Below, piece by piece: positions 43,969 to 52,286 of a DNA stretch of 64,000 nucleotides (position 1 is its first letter; each line of letters starts with the position of its first letter). A program made the translations under genes and the position numbers. The DNA is from Rhodospirillales bacterium (GTDB lineage Bacteria; Pseudomonadota; Alphaproteobacteria; Rhodospirillales; Casp-alpha2): assembly GCA_017644185.1 (NCBI GenBank), contig JAEPMA010000001.1, positions 310,001 through 374,000 on the forward strand, given 5' to 3'. Under the pieces are notes generated by a model. It saw nothing but the letters and a program-made list of their open reading frames with translations. It had not been told where the DNA came from and did not search any database.

Positions 43969-45369
43969 ATGGGCAACAGCGGATTTCGCCCGATTCTATT
44001 CGCGTTGTTCCTGACGATGTTCGGATCGTCGGGCGCTTTGGCTGCGGATGCGGAAGTGACCGACATCCGTGTCGGCAAGCACGGCCTGTCGACGCGCATC
44101 GTCGTCGATCTTGATCGCCCGGTCACTGCTCAGGTCTTTACCCTCGCCGGCCCCGCCAGGCTGGTGATCGACCTCCCCGAAGTGGGCTGGCGCCTGCCGC
44201 AACGGCCGTTGCCGTCCGAGGTCGGGCTCCTTTCGAAACTGCGTTACGGCCTTTTCCAGCCGGGGAATTCGCGAATCGTCGTCGATCTGAACGAACCGTC
44301 ACGGGTGCATGACGCGATGTCGCTGCCGGGTGCCGGGGGGCAGCCGGACCGGCTCGTCATCGATCTGGCGCGTGTGTCCGGCAAGGCGTTTCTGCAAAGC
44401 GTCGCCAAGCCGCCGATGCGAATCGAGGGCCGTGAGCAGCAGATCGCGAGCGCGACTTACGTCAACACGCCCAAGACGCGGCAGGCGAAGACCGGACCCG
44501 AGGTGCCGCAGCCGTCCCGGCCCGACACCGCCGCCGCAAGTGTCGATGTTCCCGAGAAGCCCTTGCCGCCCTCAATCGCCAACGCCATCAACCAGGCCAA
44601 GGTGAAGCACGACGCCGCGGAGACGCGTCTCGCGTCGTTGCGGGTGCCGATGAAGCCGCCGGTCCCCGGTCAGGCGCAAAAACGCGTCATTGTCATCGAC
44701 CCGGGCCATGGCGGTGTCGATCCGGGCGCCATTGGTGTTTCCGGGATCTACGAAAAGCACATCACGCTCGCCGCCGCGCGCGACCTGAAACGCTACCTGG
44801 AGGCGACGGGCCGGTTCGACGTCAAGCTGACGCGCGACCGGGATATCTTCATCCGGCTGCGTGGCCGTATCGAGCGGGCGCGGGAGATGAAGGCGGACCT
44901 GTTCATTTCGCTCCACGCCGACACGATCCGAAACCGGGGGGTCCGGGGCTTGTCTCTTTACACCCTCTCCGAACGGGCATCGGACAAGGAAGCGGCGCAG
45001 TTGGCCGAACGTGAGAACAAGGCCGACCTGATCGCCGGGATCGACCTGACCCACGAAAGCGCCGAGGTGACCAACATCCTGATTGATCTGGCGCAGCGCG
45101 AAACCATGAACCAGTCGGCAAAGTTGGCGGCTCTTTTGGTCGATGAACTGGATGGCCGGGTCAATATCCTCAGGAACCCGCACCGCTTCGCGGGCTTCGC
45201 CGTCCTGAAAGCGCCGGATATTCCGTCGGTGCTGATCGAACTCGGCTTCCTGTCGAACAAGGAAGACGAACGCCAGCTGCGTTCCAAATCGCACCGCCGC
45301 AAGCTGGCCCAGTCCATTGCGGGGGCGGTCGACCGCTACTTCGCCAAGATCGAGAGTGCCAGCCGCTAA
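43969..45369 (+). CDS. amiC: N-acetylmuramoyl-L-alanine amidase, AmiC type
   Basis: A 466-residue periplasmic amidase. The signal peptide (1-26) is followed by an AMIN domain (about 30-140, septal targeting), a Pro/Lys-rich linker and Amidase_3 (about 235-460). The zinc ligands are visible: His in DPGHGGVDPG, Glu in YEKHITL, His in SLHADT; the catalytic Glu is in VLIELGFLSN. It cleaves the peptide from MurNAc during daughter-cell separation, usually activated by an EnvC/NlpD-type M23 protein. The gene precedes that of PBP1A. Confidence 0.95.
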   Translation: MGNSGFRPILFALFLTMFGSSGALAADAEVTDIRVGKHGLSTRIVVDLDRPVTAQVFTLAGPARLVIDLPEVGWRLPQRPLPSEVGLLSKLRYGLFQPGNSRIVVDLNEPSRVHDAMSLPGAGGQPDRLVIDLARVSGKAFLQSVAKPPMRIEGREQQIASATYVNTPKTRQAKTGPEVPQPSRPDTAAASVDVPEKPLPPSIANAINQAKVKHDAAETRLASLRVPMKPPVPGQAQKRVIVIDPGHGGVDPGAIGVSGIYEKHITLAAARDLKRYLEATGRFDVKLTRDRDIFIRLRGRIERAREMKADLFISLHADTIRNRGVRGLSLYTLSERASDKEAAQLAERENKADLIAGIDLTHESAEVTNILIDLAQRETMNQSAKLAALLVDELDGRVNILRNPHRFAGFAVLKAPDIPSVLIELGFLSNKEDERQLRSKSHRRKLAQSIAGAVDRYFAKIESASR

Positions 45370-45524
45370 AAATCGCGGGTGTGACGGGCGTCGTAGCTTC
45401 TTTGCCACGGATCGGACACATTCTTACCCTACGTGCTGTTACGGACTCCGCGAATGAGGACCGGCATGTTAGTAAGGACCAGCGCGGATAACGGGATGAC
45501 CTTGGAAGAGCTCAAGCTGCCGGT

Positions 45525-47987
45525 ATGAAATTTTTTCTCCGTTTCACTCTGATCTCGCTGTCGTTGCTCGTCCTGGCGGCGGCTGCGGTTGGCGGCGGCA
45601 CCCTCTACGTGCTGCACACGTACGGGCGTGATCTGCCCGATTATCGCCAGCTCGCAACTTACGACCCCCAGGTGATGACGCGGGTCCATGCGGGTGACGG
45701 GCGGCTTTTGGCCGAATTCGCGATCGAGAAGCGGGCGTTCGTGCCGATCGAGGCGATGCCGAAGCGCATCATCGACGCTTTCCTCTCGGCCGAGGACAAG
45801 TCGTTCTACACCCATTCAGGCATCGATTTCACCGGGGTCGCGCGTGCTGTTGTGACGAACCTGCAGAACATCGCGACCGGCCGCCGGCTCGTCGGCGCGT
45901 CGACGATCACCCAGCAGGTGGCGAAGAACTTCCTTCTGACCAACGAAGTCTCGTTCGACCGAAAGATCAAGGAAGCGATCCTGGCGATCCGGATCGAGCG
46001 GGCCTTCACGAAGAACAAGATCCTCGAACTGTATCTCAACGAAATCTATCTCGGATACGGCTCTTACGGTGTCGCGGCGGCGGCATTGAACTACTTCAAT
46101 AAATCCTTGAACGAACTGTCGATCGCGGAATCCGCGTTCCTGGCGGCGCTCCCGAAAGCGCCCAACAACTATAACCCCGTGACCAAGCGCGACGCCGCCA
46201 AGGGCCGCCGCAACTGGGTCGTGAACCGAATGGCCGAAGATGGCCGCATCACCGCCGAGCAGGCGCAGGAAGCCACCAACGAGCCTTTGTTGGTGGCCAG
46301 CCGCGAAGAAACGGAATTTGTCCAGGCCGACTACTTCACCGAAGAGGTGCGCCGCGAACTGGTCGATCGGTTCGGCGAAGATCAGCTCTATCAGGGCGGG
46401 TTGTCGGTGCGCACCACCCTGGATCCGAAACTGCAGGAAATCGCCAGGCGCGTTTTACGGCGTGGTCTCGAAGCTTACGACCGCCGCCACGGTTACCGTG
46501 GCCCGGTGACGACGGCGCCGGCGGGCCAGCGGCTCGACACCCCACTCGACTGGAAGGTTTATCTTGGGTCTATCAAACGGCCCAACGGCATGGGCGAAAA
46601 ACAACTCGCCGTGGTGATCGGCGTCGACGACGAAAAAGGATATGCCGAGATCGGGGTCGAGGACGGCACCTCGGGGATGATCCCTTTAGATGAATTGAAA
46701 TGGGCGCGCGAGGAAATCGAGCACCTGAAGCGCGGCGCGTCCGTGAAGAAACCGTCCGACGTGTTGACCGCGGGCGATGTCGTCATGGTGGAGCCGGTGA
46801 AAAGCGGCGAAGACAAGGCTGCCAATACCTACAGCCTGCAGCAGGTTCCGGAAGTGAACGGCGGCATCATCGCCATCGACCCGCACACCGGCCGCGTCCT
46901 TGCCATGGTTGGTGGGTACTCGTTCGAACGCAGCCAGTTCAACCGCGCCACCCAGGCGATGCGCCAGCCGGGCTCGGCGTTCAAGCCGTTTGTCTACCTG
47001 GCCGGGCTGGATATGGGCTTCACCCCCTCAACGAGGATTCTGGATGCGCCGTTCGTCATCGATCAGGGACCGGGCCTTCCTAAATGGCGTCCCGCCAACT
47101 ACGGCAAGAAATTCTATGGCGCGTCGACGATGCGTCTCGGGATCGAGAAATCGCGCAACCTGATGACCGTGCGTCTGGCGCAGACCATCGGCATGGATCG
47201 GGTTGCGGAATACGCGCACCGTTTCGGTATTGTCGACGAGTTGCCCCAGACCCTGTCGATGGCGCTGGGTGCCGGTGAAACGACGTTGATCAAATTGACC
47301 ACGGCGTATGCGATGCTGGTCAACGGGGGGAAAAAGATCACTCCCGCCCTGATCGACCGGGTTCAGGACCGTCTCGGGCGCTCGGTCTACCGCCATGACG
47401 ACCGCAAGTGTCCCGACTGCCGGGCCGACGCCTGGCAAGACCAGCGTGTTCCCGAAATCCCGGACACCCGCCCGCAGATCACCGATCCCGCGAGCGCCTA
47501 TCAGGTCGTGAGTATGCTGCGCGGCGTGGTTGAGCGTGGTACCGGCCGACGCATTTCGGAAGTAGACAAGCCGCTCGCCGGAAAGACTGGTACGACCAAC
47601 GAAGAACGCGACACCTGGTTCATCGGGTTCTCTCCCGACCTCGCGGTGGGTGTGTTCGTCGGCTACGACGACCCCGTGCCGCTGGGCCGCCACGAGACCG
47701 GCTCGTCCGTCTCGGCGCCGGTGTTCCGCGATTTCATGGCCGACGCATTGAGAGGCCAGCCGGCGATTCCGTTCCGGACACCACCCGGTATACGGCTTGT
47801 TCGCGTCAACGCGCGCACCGGCCTGCCGATCCGCCCTGGTGAAAACAACGTGATCCTGGAAGCGTTCAAAGAGGGGACCGTACCGGACAGTTCGACCAAC
47901 GTGATCGAAGGGCAGAGCTGGAGTGAGCCGGGATCGTCGGAGAATTTCTCGAGTGCGCCGCTGTCCGGGACAGGCGGCCTTTACTGA
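45525..47987 (+). CDS. mrcA: Penicillin-binding protein 1A (bifunctional)
   Basis: An 820-residue class A PBP. After an N-terminal membrane helix comes the GT51 glycosyltransferase with catalytic E90 in SAEDKSFYTHSGID and RRLVGASTITQQVAKN. The transpeptidase has S484-x-x-K (GSAFKPF), SRN in EKSRNLMT and KTG in AGKTGTTNE. An OB-like insertion (~residues 325-430) lies between the two, as in PBP1A. It polymerises and cross-links peptidoglycan. It follows amiC by 155 nt and is probably in the same transcriptional region. Confidence 0.96.
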   Translation: MKFFLRFTLISLSLLVLAAAAVGGGTLYVLHTYGRDLPDYRQLATYDPQVMTRVHAGDGRLLAEFAIEKRAFVPIEAMPKRIIDAFLSAEDKSFYTHSGIDFTGVARAVVTNLQNIATGRRLVGASTITQQVAKNFLLTNEVSFDRKIKEAILAIRIERAFTKNKILELYLNEIYLGYGSYGVAAAALNYFNKSLNELSIAESAFLAALPKAPNNYNPVTKRDAAKGRRNWVVNRMAEDGRITAEQAQEATNEPLLVASREETEFVQADYFTEEVRRELVDRFGEDQLYQGGLSVRTTLDPKLQEIARRVLRRGLEAYDRRHGYRGPVTTAPAGQRLDTPLDWKVYLGSIKRPNGMGEKQLAVVIGVDDEKGYAEIGVEDGTSGMIPLDELKWAREEIEHLKRGASVKKPSDVLTAGDVVMVEPVKSGEDKAANTYSLQQVPEVNGGIIAIDPHTGRVLAMVGGYSFERSQFNRATQAMRQPGSAFKPFVYLAGLDMGFTPSTRILDAPFVIDQGPGLPKWRPANYGKKFYGASTMRLGIEKSRNLMTVRLAQTIGMDRVAEYAHRFGIVDELPQTLSMALGAGETTLIKLTTAYAMLVNGGKKITPALIDRVQDRLGRSVYRHDDRKCPDCRADAWQDQRVPEIPDTRPQITDPASAYQVVSMLRGVVERGTGRRISEVDKPLAGKTGTTNEERDTWFIGFSPDLAVGVFVGYDDPVPLGRHETGSSVSAPVFRDFMADALRGQPAIPFRTPPGIRLVRVNARTGLPIRPGENNVILEAFKEGTVPDSSTNVIEGQSWSEPGSSENFSSAPLSGTGGLY

Positions 47988-48019
47988 CGCTTCTTAACCG
48001 CGCCGGTCGAACGCCTGAT

Positions 48020-48655
48020 TTACCCACGCTTGTCCAGCGCGAGAAAAGCCGCCAATCCCAGCAGCGAAGATCCGGTGATCCACTTTTGGGCGCGCATCGC
48101 GCCCGGGTGGCGCTTGACCCAGTTGCCCGCTGAGCCGAACACCCAGGCCACGCCCAGTATCCACACCAATCCGCCGGACGCGAACACACCGCCGTAAAAC
48201 AGCATCTGTAACGTCACGTTGCCATGCGCCGCATCGGTGAACTGGGGGAGGAAGGCGAGGAAGAACAGGGCGATTTTGGGGTTGAGGATGTTGCAGACGA
48301 AGCCCTGCCGATAAAGCCGCCAGTTGTCGCGCTTTGTCGTCGCGGGCTTGAGGGCCTCGTCATCGCCGTGACCCGTCAAACTGCGAATCCCCAGATAGAC
48401 CAGATAGGCAATCCCGGCCCATTTGATGACGATGAACGCCGCCGGGAACACCTTGAGCACGGCGGCGAGGCCGAACGCGGCCGCGAACATGTGCACCAGA
48501 ATACCCGTCGATATACCGAGTGCCGACAAGGCGCCGGCGCGCTTCCCTTGGCCCATCGCGCGGGTCGCGACATAAATCATGTCGGGCCCCGGCGAGATGT
48601 AGAGCGCGAGCGAGGCGGCGATGAAAACACCGAGCGTGGCCAGATCGATCTCCAT
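48020..48655 (-). CDS. LysE family amino-acid/metabolite exporter
   Basis: A 211-residue LysE/RhtB-type membrane protein with about six helices and the conserved ALYISPGPDMIYVATRAMGQG near the N-terminus. Export of an amino acid or derivative is expected. It is divergent from prfB, with a hairpin-rich repeat between them. Confidence 0.9.
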   Translation of the reverse strand: MEIDLATLGVFIAASLALYISPGPDMIYVATRAMGQGKRAGALSALGISTGILVHMFAAAFGLAAVLKVFPAAFIVIKWAGIAYLVYLGIRSLTGHGDDEALKPATTKRDNWRLYRQGFVCNILNPKIALFFLAFLPQFTDAAHGNVTLQMLFYGGVFASGGLVWILGVAWVFGSAGNWVKRHPGAMRAQKWITGSSLLGLAAFLALDKRG

Positions 48656-48702
48656 GGCGGGACTTTATGCCCGGGTGCGATCTCGTGAAACCCGATTCTT
48701 GA

Positions 48703-48820
48703 GGCCCCTCATCCTGTCCTTCTCCCAATGGAGAAGGAACGCTGCTCAAGGGCCCCTCTCCTTGGGGAGAGGGTGGCATGCGTCCCGGATTTCTCCGGGG
48801 CGTATGCCGGGTGAAGGGAA
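48703..48820. repeat. Intergenic repeat element made of nested hairpins
   Basis: Ends CCCCTCATCC and GGGTGAAGGG are near-complementary. Inside are CCTTCTCC-CAAT-GGAGAAGG (48718-48737), CCCTCTCC-TTGG-GGAGAGGG (48754-48773) and a third stem around 48777-48805. This resembles the CCCTC/GAGGG-type palindromic intergenic repeats common in proteobacteria. It lies ahead of prfB. Confidence 0.65.
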
Positions 48821-48898
48821 TTGGTCATGACCGCGCTTGAGCCAGCCGTAGATGACCGCTAAATAGACGGTGAGATCACAGGAGAGGAAGACTTTCTC

Positions 48899-50018
48899 AT
48901 GCGTGCAGAGTTCCAGTCGATGGCCGACGAGATCGAGCAGTCCGCAGGACTGCTGAGGAGGCATCTTTGACTACGATCAGGCCAAACTCCGTCTCGAAGA
49001 ACTGAACGCGCTCGCGGAAAGCCCGGACCTCTGGAACGACCCCGATAAGGCGCAGGCGCTGATGCGCGAGCGCACCAAGGTCGAGGCCGGGATCAAGGAA
49101 GTCGACGGTCTGTTCGGAGACCTTCAGGACACCATGGACCTGATCGAGCTTGCCGAAGCCGAGGACGATGCCGACGTTCTTTCGGAAGCCGAAGCCGCGC
49201 TGCGTGAGCTTCACGGCCGTGCCGAGAAGGCGCAACTCAAGACGCTATTATCCGGCGAAGCCGATGAAAACGACTGCTTCCTGCAGGTTCAGGCCGGTGC
49301 CGGCGGGACCGAGGCGCAGGACTGGGCGGAGATGCTGTTGCGCATGTACACCCGCTGGGCCGATCAGCATGGCTACAACGTCGAATGGCTCGAAGAGAGC
49401 CCGGGCGAAGAAGCGGGTATCAAATCGGCAACGTTGAAGATTTCCGGAGAGAACGCCTACGGCTGGCTCAAGAGCGAGAGCGGCGTGCATCGTCTGGTTC
49501 GAATCTCCCCTTACGATTCGTCGGCGCGCCGCCACACCAGTTTCTCGTCGGCGTGGATATCACCGGTGATCGACGACAACATCGAGGTCGAGATCGACGA
49601 AAAGGATTTGCGCGTCGACACCTACCGCGCATCCGGCGCCGGCGGTCAGCACGTCAACAAGACCGAAAGCGCGATTCGTATCACGCACCAGCCGTCGGGG
49701 ATCGTCGTGCAGTGTCAGAACGACCGTTCGCAGCACAAGAACCGCGCCCAGGCGATGTCCATGCTGCGCGCCCGTCTTTACGAGATGGAACTGAAAAAGC
49801 GCGAGGACGCGGCGCAGGCCCAGGCCGACAGTAAGACCGATATCGGTTGGGGCCACCAGATCAGGTCGTACGTGTTGCAGCCCTATCAGATGGTCAAGGA
49901 CCTGCGCACCGACGTTGAGACGTCGAACACCAGCGCGGTGCTCGACGGCGACATCGACATGTTCCTGGAAGCGGCGCTGGCTGCGAAGATCAAGGGCGAA
50001 GAAGAAAGCGCCGCCTAG
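48899..50018 (+). CDS. prfB: Peptide chain release factor 2 with programmed +1 frameshift
   Basis: RF2 is encoded in two frames. The first is 23 codons from ATG at 48899 to TGA at 48968-48970. It ends CTT-TGA-C, and an internal Shine-Dalgarno AGGAGG lies 3 nt before the CTT. A +1 slip on CTT continues from GAC at 48969. The product of ~372 residues has [10 protein letters not shown] (the SPF/SPY-type stop-recognition loop) and the catalytic GGQ in [12 protein letters not shown]. Low RF2 slows termination at the TGA and raises slippage, an autoregulatory loop. GGAGAGGAAG lies before the ATG. Confidence 0.96.
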
Positions 50019-50030
50019 CTCCCACTTTGA

Positions 50031-50783
50031 TTAGTGGATATGCAGGCCGCCGTTGACATCGAGCACGGTGCCGGTGATGAACGACGACATATCGCTTGCC
50101 AGAAACAGACACGCGTTGGCGATGTCGTCCGACGTGCCCAGGCGTCCGAGCGGCACTTTGGTCGCGAGGTCGGCTTTGATTTCGGGTGTCATGCGGCCGC
50201 CGGTGAAATTGTTGTCGACAGGCCCGGCGGCGATCGCGTTGGCGCGGATGCCGAGCGGCGCGAGCTCGCGGCCGAGCGCCTTGGCGAGCCCCATGATACC
50301 GGCCTTGGCCGCGGCATAATGCGAGCGACCAAAGACCCCGCCGCCGTTCTGCCCGGCGATTGAGGCGATGCAGACGATGGTGCCGCCGTTGGCGCGCATC
50401 GCGGGCAGGCATGCCTGGGACATGAGAAAGTTGCCCTTGAGGTTGACGCCGAGCACGCTGTCGAATTCATCTTCCGAGATATCCGCGAAGGGCGTCCCCA
50501 TCACGATACCGGCATTGTTGACCAGGATGTCGATGCGCCCAAGGTCGGCGGCAACGGCCGCGATCGTGTCCTTGACGGCGGCCGCGCTGGCGACGTCACA
50601 CACGTAGCTGCGGTGCGGCGGCCCCATTTCCTTGATGGCTTCCGCCAGGCCCGCCTCGTCAATATCCGTGAGCGCGCACACCGCGCCTTCGGCTGCGAAC
50701 AGCCTCGCCGTGGCACGTCCGATGCCGCCCGGCGAACCCGCGCCGGTAATGACCGCCGTCTTTCCGGAGAGAAGGCCCGTCAT
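50031..50783 (-). CDS. Short-chain dehydrogenase/reductase
   Basis: A 250-residue classical SDR. TGAGSPGGIG is the cofactor motif, NNAG follows strand 4, and the catalytic Ser (CIASIAG) and Y-x-x-x-K (HYAAAKAG) are in place. Asp in LTDIDEA at the end of strand 2 favours NAD(H). The substrate is unknown. Its start overlaps the fliL stop by 4 nt (ATGA), so it is translated from the fliL message. Confidence 0.9.
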   Translation of the reverse strand: MTGLLSGKTAVITGAGSPGGIGRATARLFAAEGAVCALTDIDEAGLAEAIKEMGPPHRSYVCDVASAAAVKDTIAAVAADLGRIDILVNNAGIVMGTPFADISEDEFDSVLGVNLKGNFLMSQACLPAMRANGGTIVCIASIAGQNGGGVFGRSHYAAAKAGIMGLAKALGRELAPLGIRANAIAAGPVDNNFTGGRMTPEIKADLATKVPLGRLGTSDDIANACLFLASDMSSFITGTVLDVNGGLHIH

Positions 50784-51295
50784 TGCACCACCAGCTCCTT
50801 GAACAGGATGGTATGGACCTGCGCCGGCCGGATGATGTTCTGGATGATCTGCACCAGTTCAAAGCGCAGCCGTTCCGAACCCTCCTTGCCGACGACGTTC
50901 TGGCGTTCCTGCCCGCGAAGATGCGTCAGGATCGCGTCCATCACCTGCATCTCGGTTTCCTGGAGGCGGGCGACATCGTCCGGCATCAGCTGAACATGGA
51001 TCACCGCGCGCAGGAACGGCGCACGGCATTCGCCGGTTTTCAGATCGGTGCGGATTTCGGGGAGGGGATGAAACACGGGCTTGCCGATTTCCAGTTCGGC
51101 GCGGTGTTGAGGTTTTTCCCAGCCCATCAGGGCGTGCACCCACCCCATGTACCAGGCGAGCCCACCGCCGCCGCCGAAGAATATCAGGATGCCGAGGATC
51201 AGGCCGATCAGCAGCTTGGCACCGCTTTTCTTCTTGCCGCCTTTCCCCTTGCCCTTTTTCTTCTTGCCGTTTCCGCCGTCGTCTTCTTCGGCCAT
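50780..51295 (-). CDS. fliL: Flagellar basal body-associated protein FliL
   Basis: A 171-residue protein. A Lys/Gly-rich cytoplasmic head (GKKKKGKGKGGKKKSG) is followed by one membrane helix (about 26-48) and a periplasmic FliL domain with PLPEIRTDLKTGECRAPFLRAVIHVQL and AQVHTILFKELVVQ at the C-terminus. FliL rings the stator units and supports torque. No other flagellar gene is in the window, so this copy is an orphan, coupled to an SDR. GGGAGGGCCAGACC lies before the ATG at 51295. Confidence 0.88.
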   Translation of the reverse strand: MAEEDDGGNGKKKKGKGKGGKKKSGAKLLIGLILGILIFFGGGGGLAWYMGWVHALMGWEKPQHRAELEIGKPVFHPLPEIRTDLKTGECRAPFLRAVIHVQLMPDDVARLQETEMQVMDAILTHLRGQERQNVVGKEGSERLRFELVQIIQNIIRPAQVHTILFKELVVQ

Positions 51296-51377
51296 GGTCT
51301 GGCCCTCCCGTGCTGCCGGAGATTGTGGATTTGTCACGAGAGGTTAGCGGTTCGCGCGCGGCGGGGGAAGGCCGCGA

Positions 51378-52286
51378 TCAGCCGACGGTAACGCGGTCGC
51401 GGCCTTCGGATTTCGACTTGTAGAGATTTGCATCGGCGGCGCTGATCAACTCGCCGATTTCCTTGGACTGGTCGAGTTGCACCCACGCACCGCCGACGCT
51501 GATGGTGACGTGATCGCACACGCTCGACGACTTGTGGGGAATCTTCAGGAAGTTGACCGCTTCCCTGAGCGTGCCGCCGATCAACTCGGCGCCCTCCAGA
51601 TTCGTCGAGGGAAGGACACAAACGAATTCCTCGCCGCCGTAGCGCGCCACCTGGTCCCCCGGCCGGTGCACCGACGACGACAGCGCCTTCGCGACCAGCG
51701 TCAGGCACGCATCCCCCGCCTGGTGACCATAAGTGTCGTTGTACTGTTTGAAATGATCGATATCGATCAGCAGCAATGAAAGCTCGCCTTTGGTGCGGGT
51801 GCCGCGCTGCCATTCCGATCGGATGTGCTGGTCGAAACTACGGCGGTTGGGAATGCCGGTCAGCCCGTCGACGAAGGCGATGGTTTCCAGATAATCGCGG
51901 TAGCGTTTCAGTTGTAAGTGGTTGCGAACCCGGGCGACGATGATCGGTTGCACGACGGGTTTGGTAACATAATCGACGGCGCCCAGGTCGAAGCCCTTGG
52001 CCTCGTCGGCGCGATCGCTCATCGCGGTCGCGAAAATGACCGGTATGTTTTCGGTCTCCGGATTGCTCTTCAGGCGGCGGCACGTTTCGTAGCCGTCGAT
52101 ACCCGGCATCATGATGTCGAGGATGATGATGTCGGGTTTTTCGCTGAGGGCGAGCTGAAGAGCTTCCTCTCCATTGATCGCAAACATGATGTCGCCGAGT
52201 TCTTCAAGCGCACCGCTCATGACCTCGATGTTGAGCGGTTCGTCGTCGACGATCAGAATCTTGGAAGCCGTTTCGGGAATATTCAC
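51378..52286 (-). CDS. Response-regulator diguanylate cyclase (PleD-like)
   Basis: A 302-residue protein. The receiver domain (about 8-125) has phosphoacceptor D57 in [13 protein letters not shown]. The GGDEF domain (about 135-302) has the active-site GGEEF at 217-221 and an intact inhibitory RPGD (208-211) five residues before it. Phosphorylation should activate c-di-GMP synthesis, with product feedback. It overlaps the upstream hybrid kinase gene by 4 nt (ATGA), so that kinase is its likely phosphodonor. Confidence 0.95.
   Translation of the reverse strand: MNIPETASKILIVDDEPLNIEVMSGALEELGDIMFAINGEEALQLALSEKPDIIILDIMMPGIDGYETCRRLKSNPETENIPVIFATAMSDRADEAKGFDLGAVDYVTKPVVQPIIVARVRNHLQLKRYRDYLETIAFVDGLTGIPNRRSFDQHIRSEWQRGTRTKGELSLLLIDIDHFKQYNDTYGHQAGDACLTLVAKALSSSVHRPGDQVARYGGEEFVCVLPSTNLEGAELIGGTLREAVNFLKIPHKSSSVCDHVTISVGGAWVQLDQSKEIGELISAADANLYKSKSEGRDRVTVG

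Noticed and set aside
48968-48970. prfB as a pseudogene because of an early TGA
   Set aside because: The CTT-TGA-C context with an upstream AGGAGG is the known programmed frameshift.
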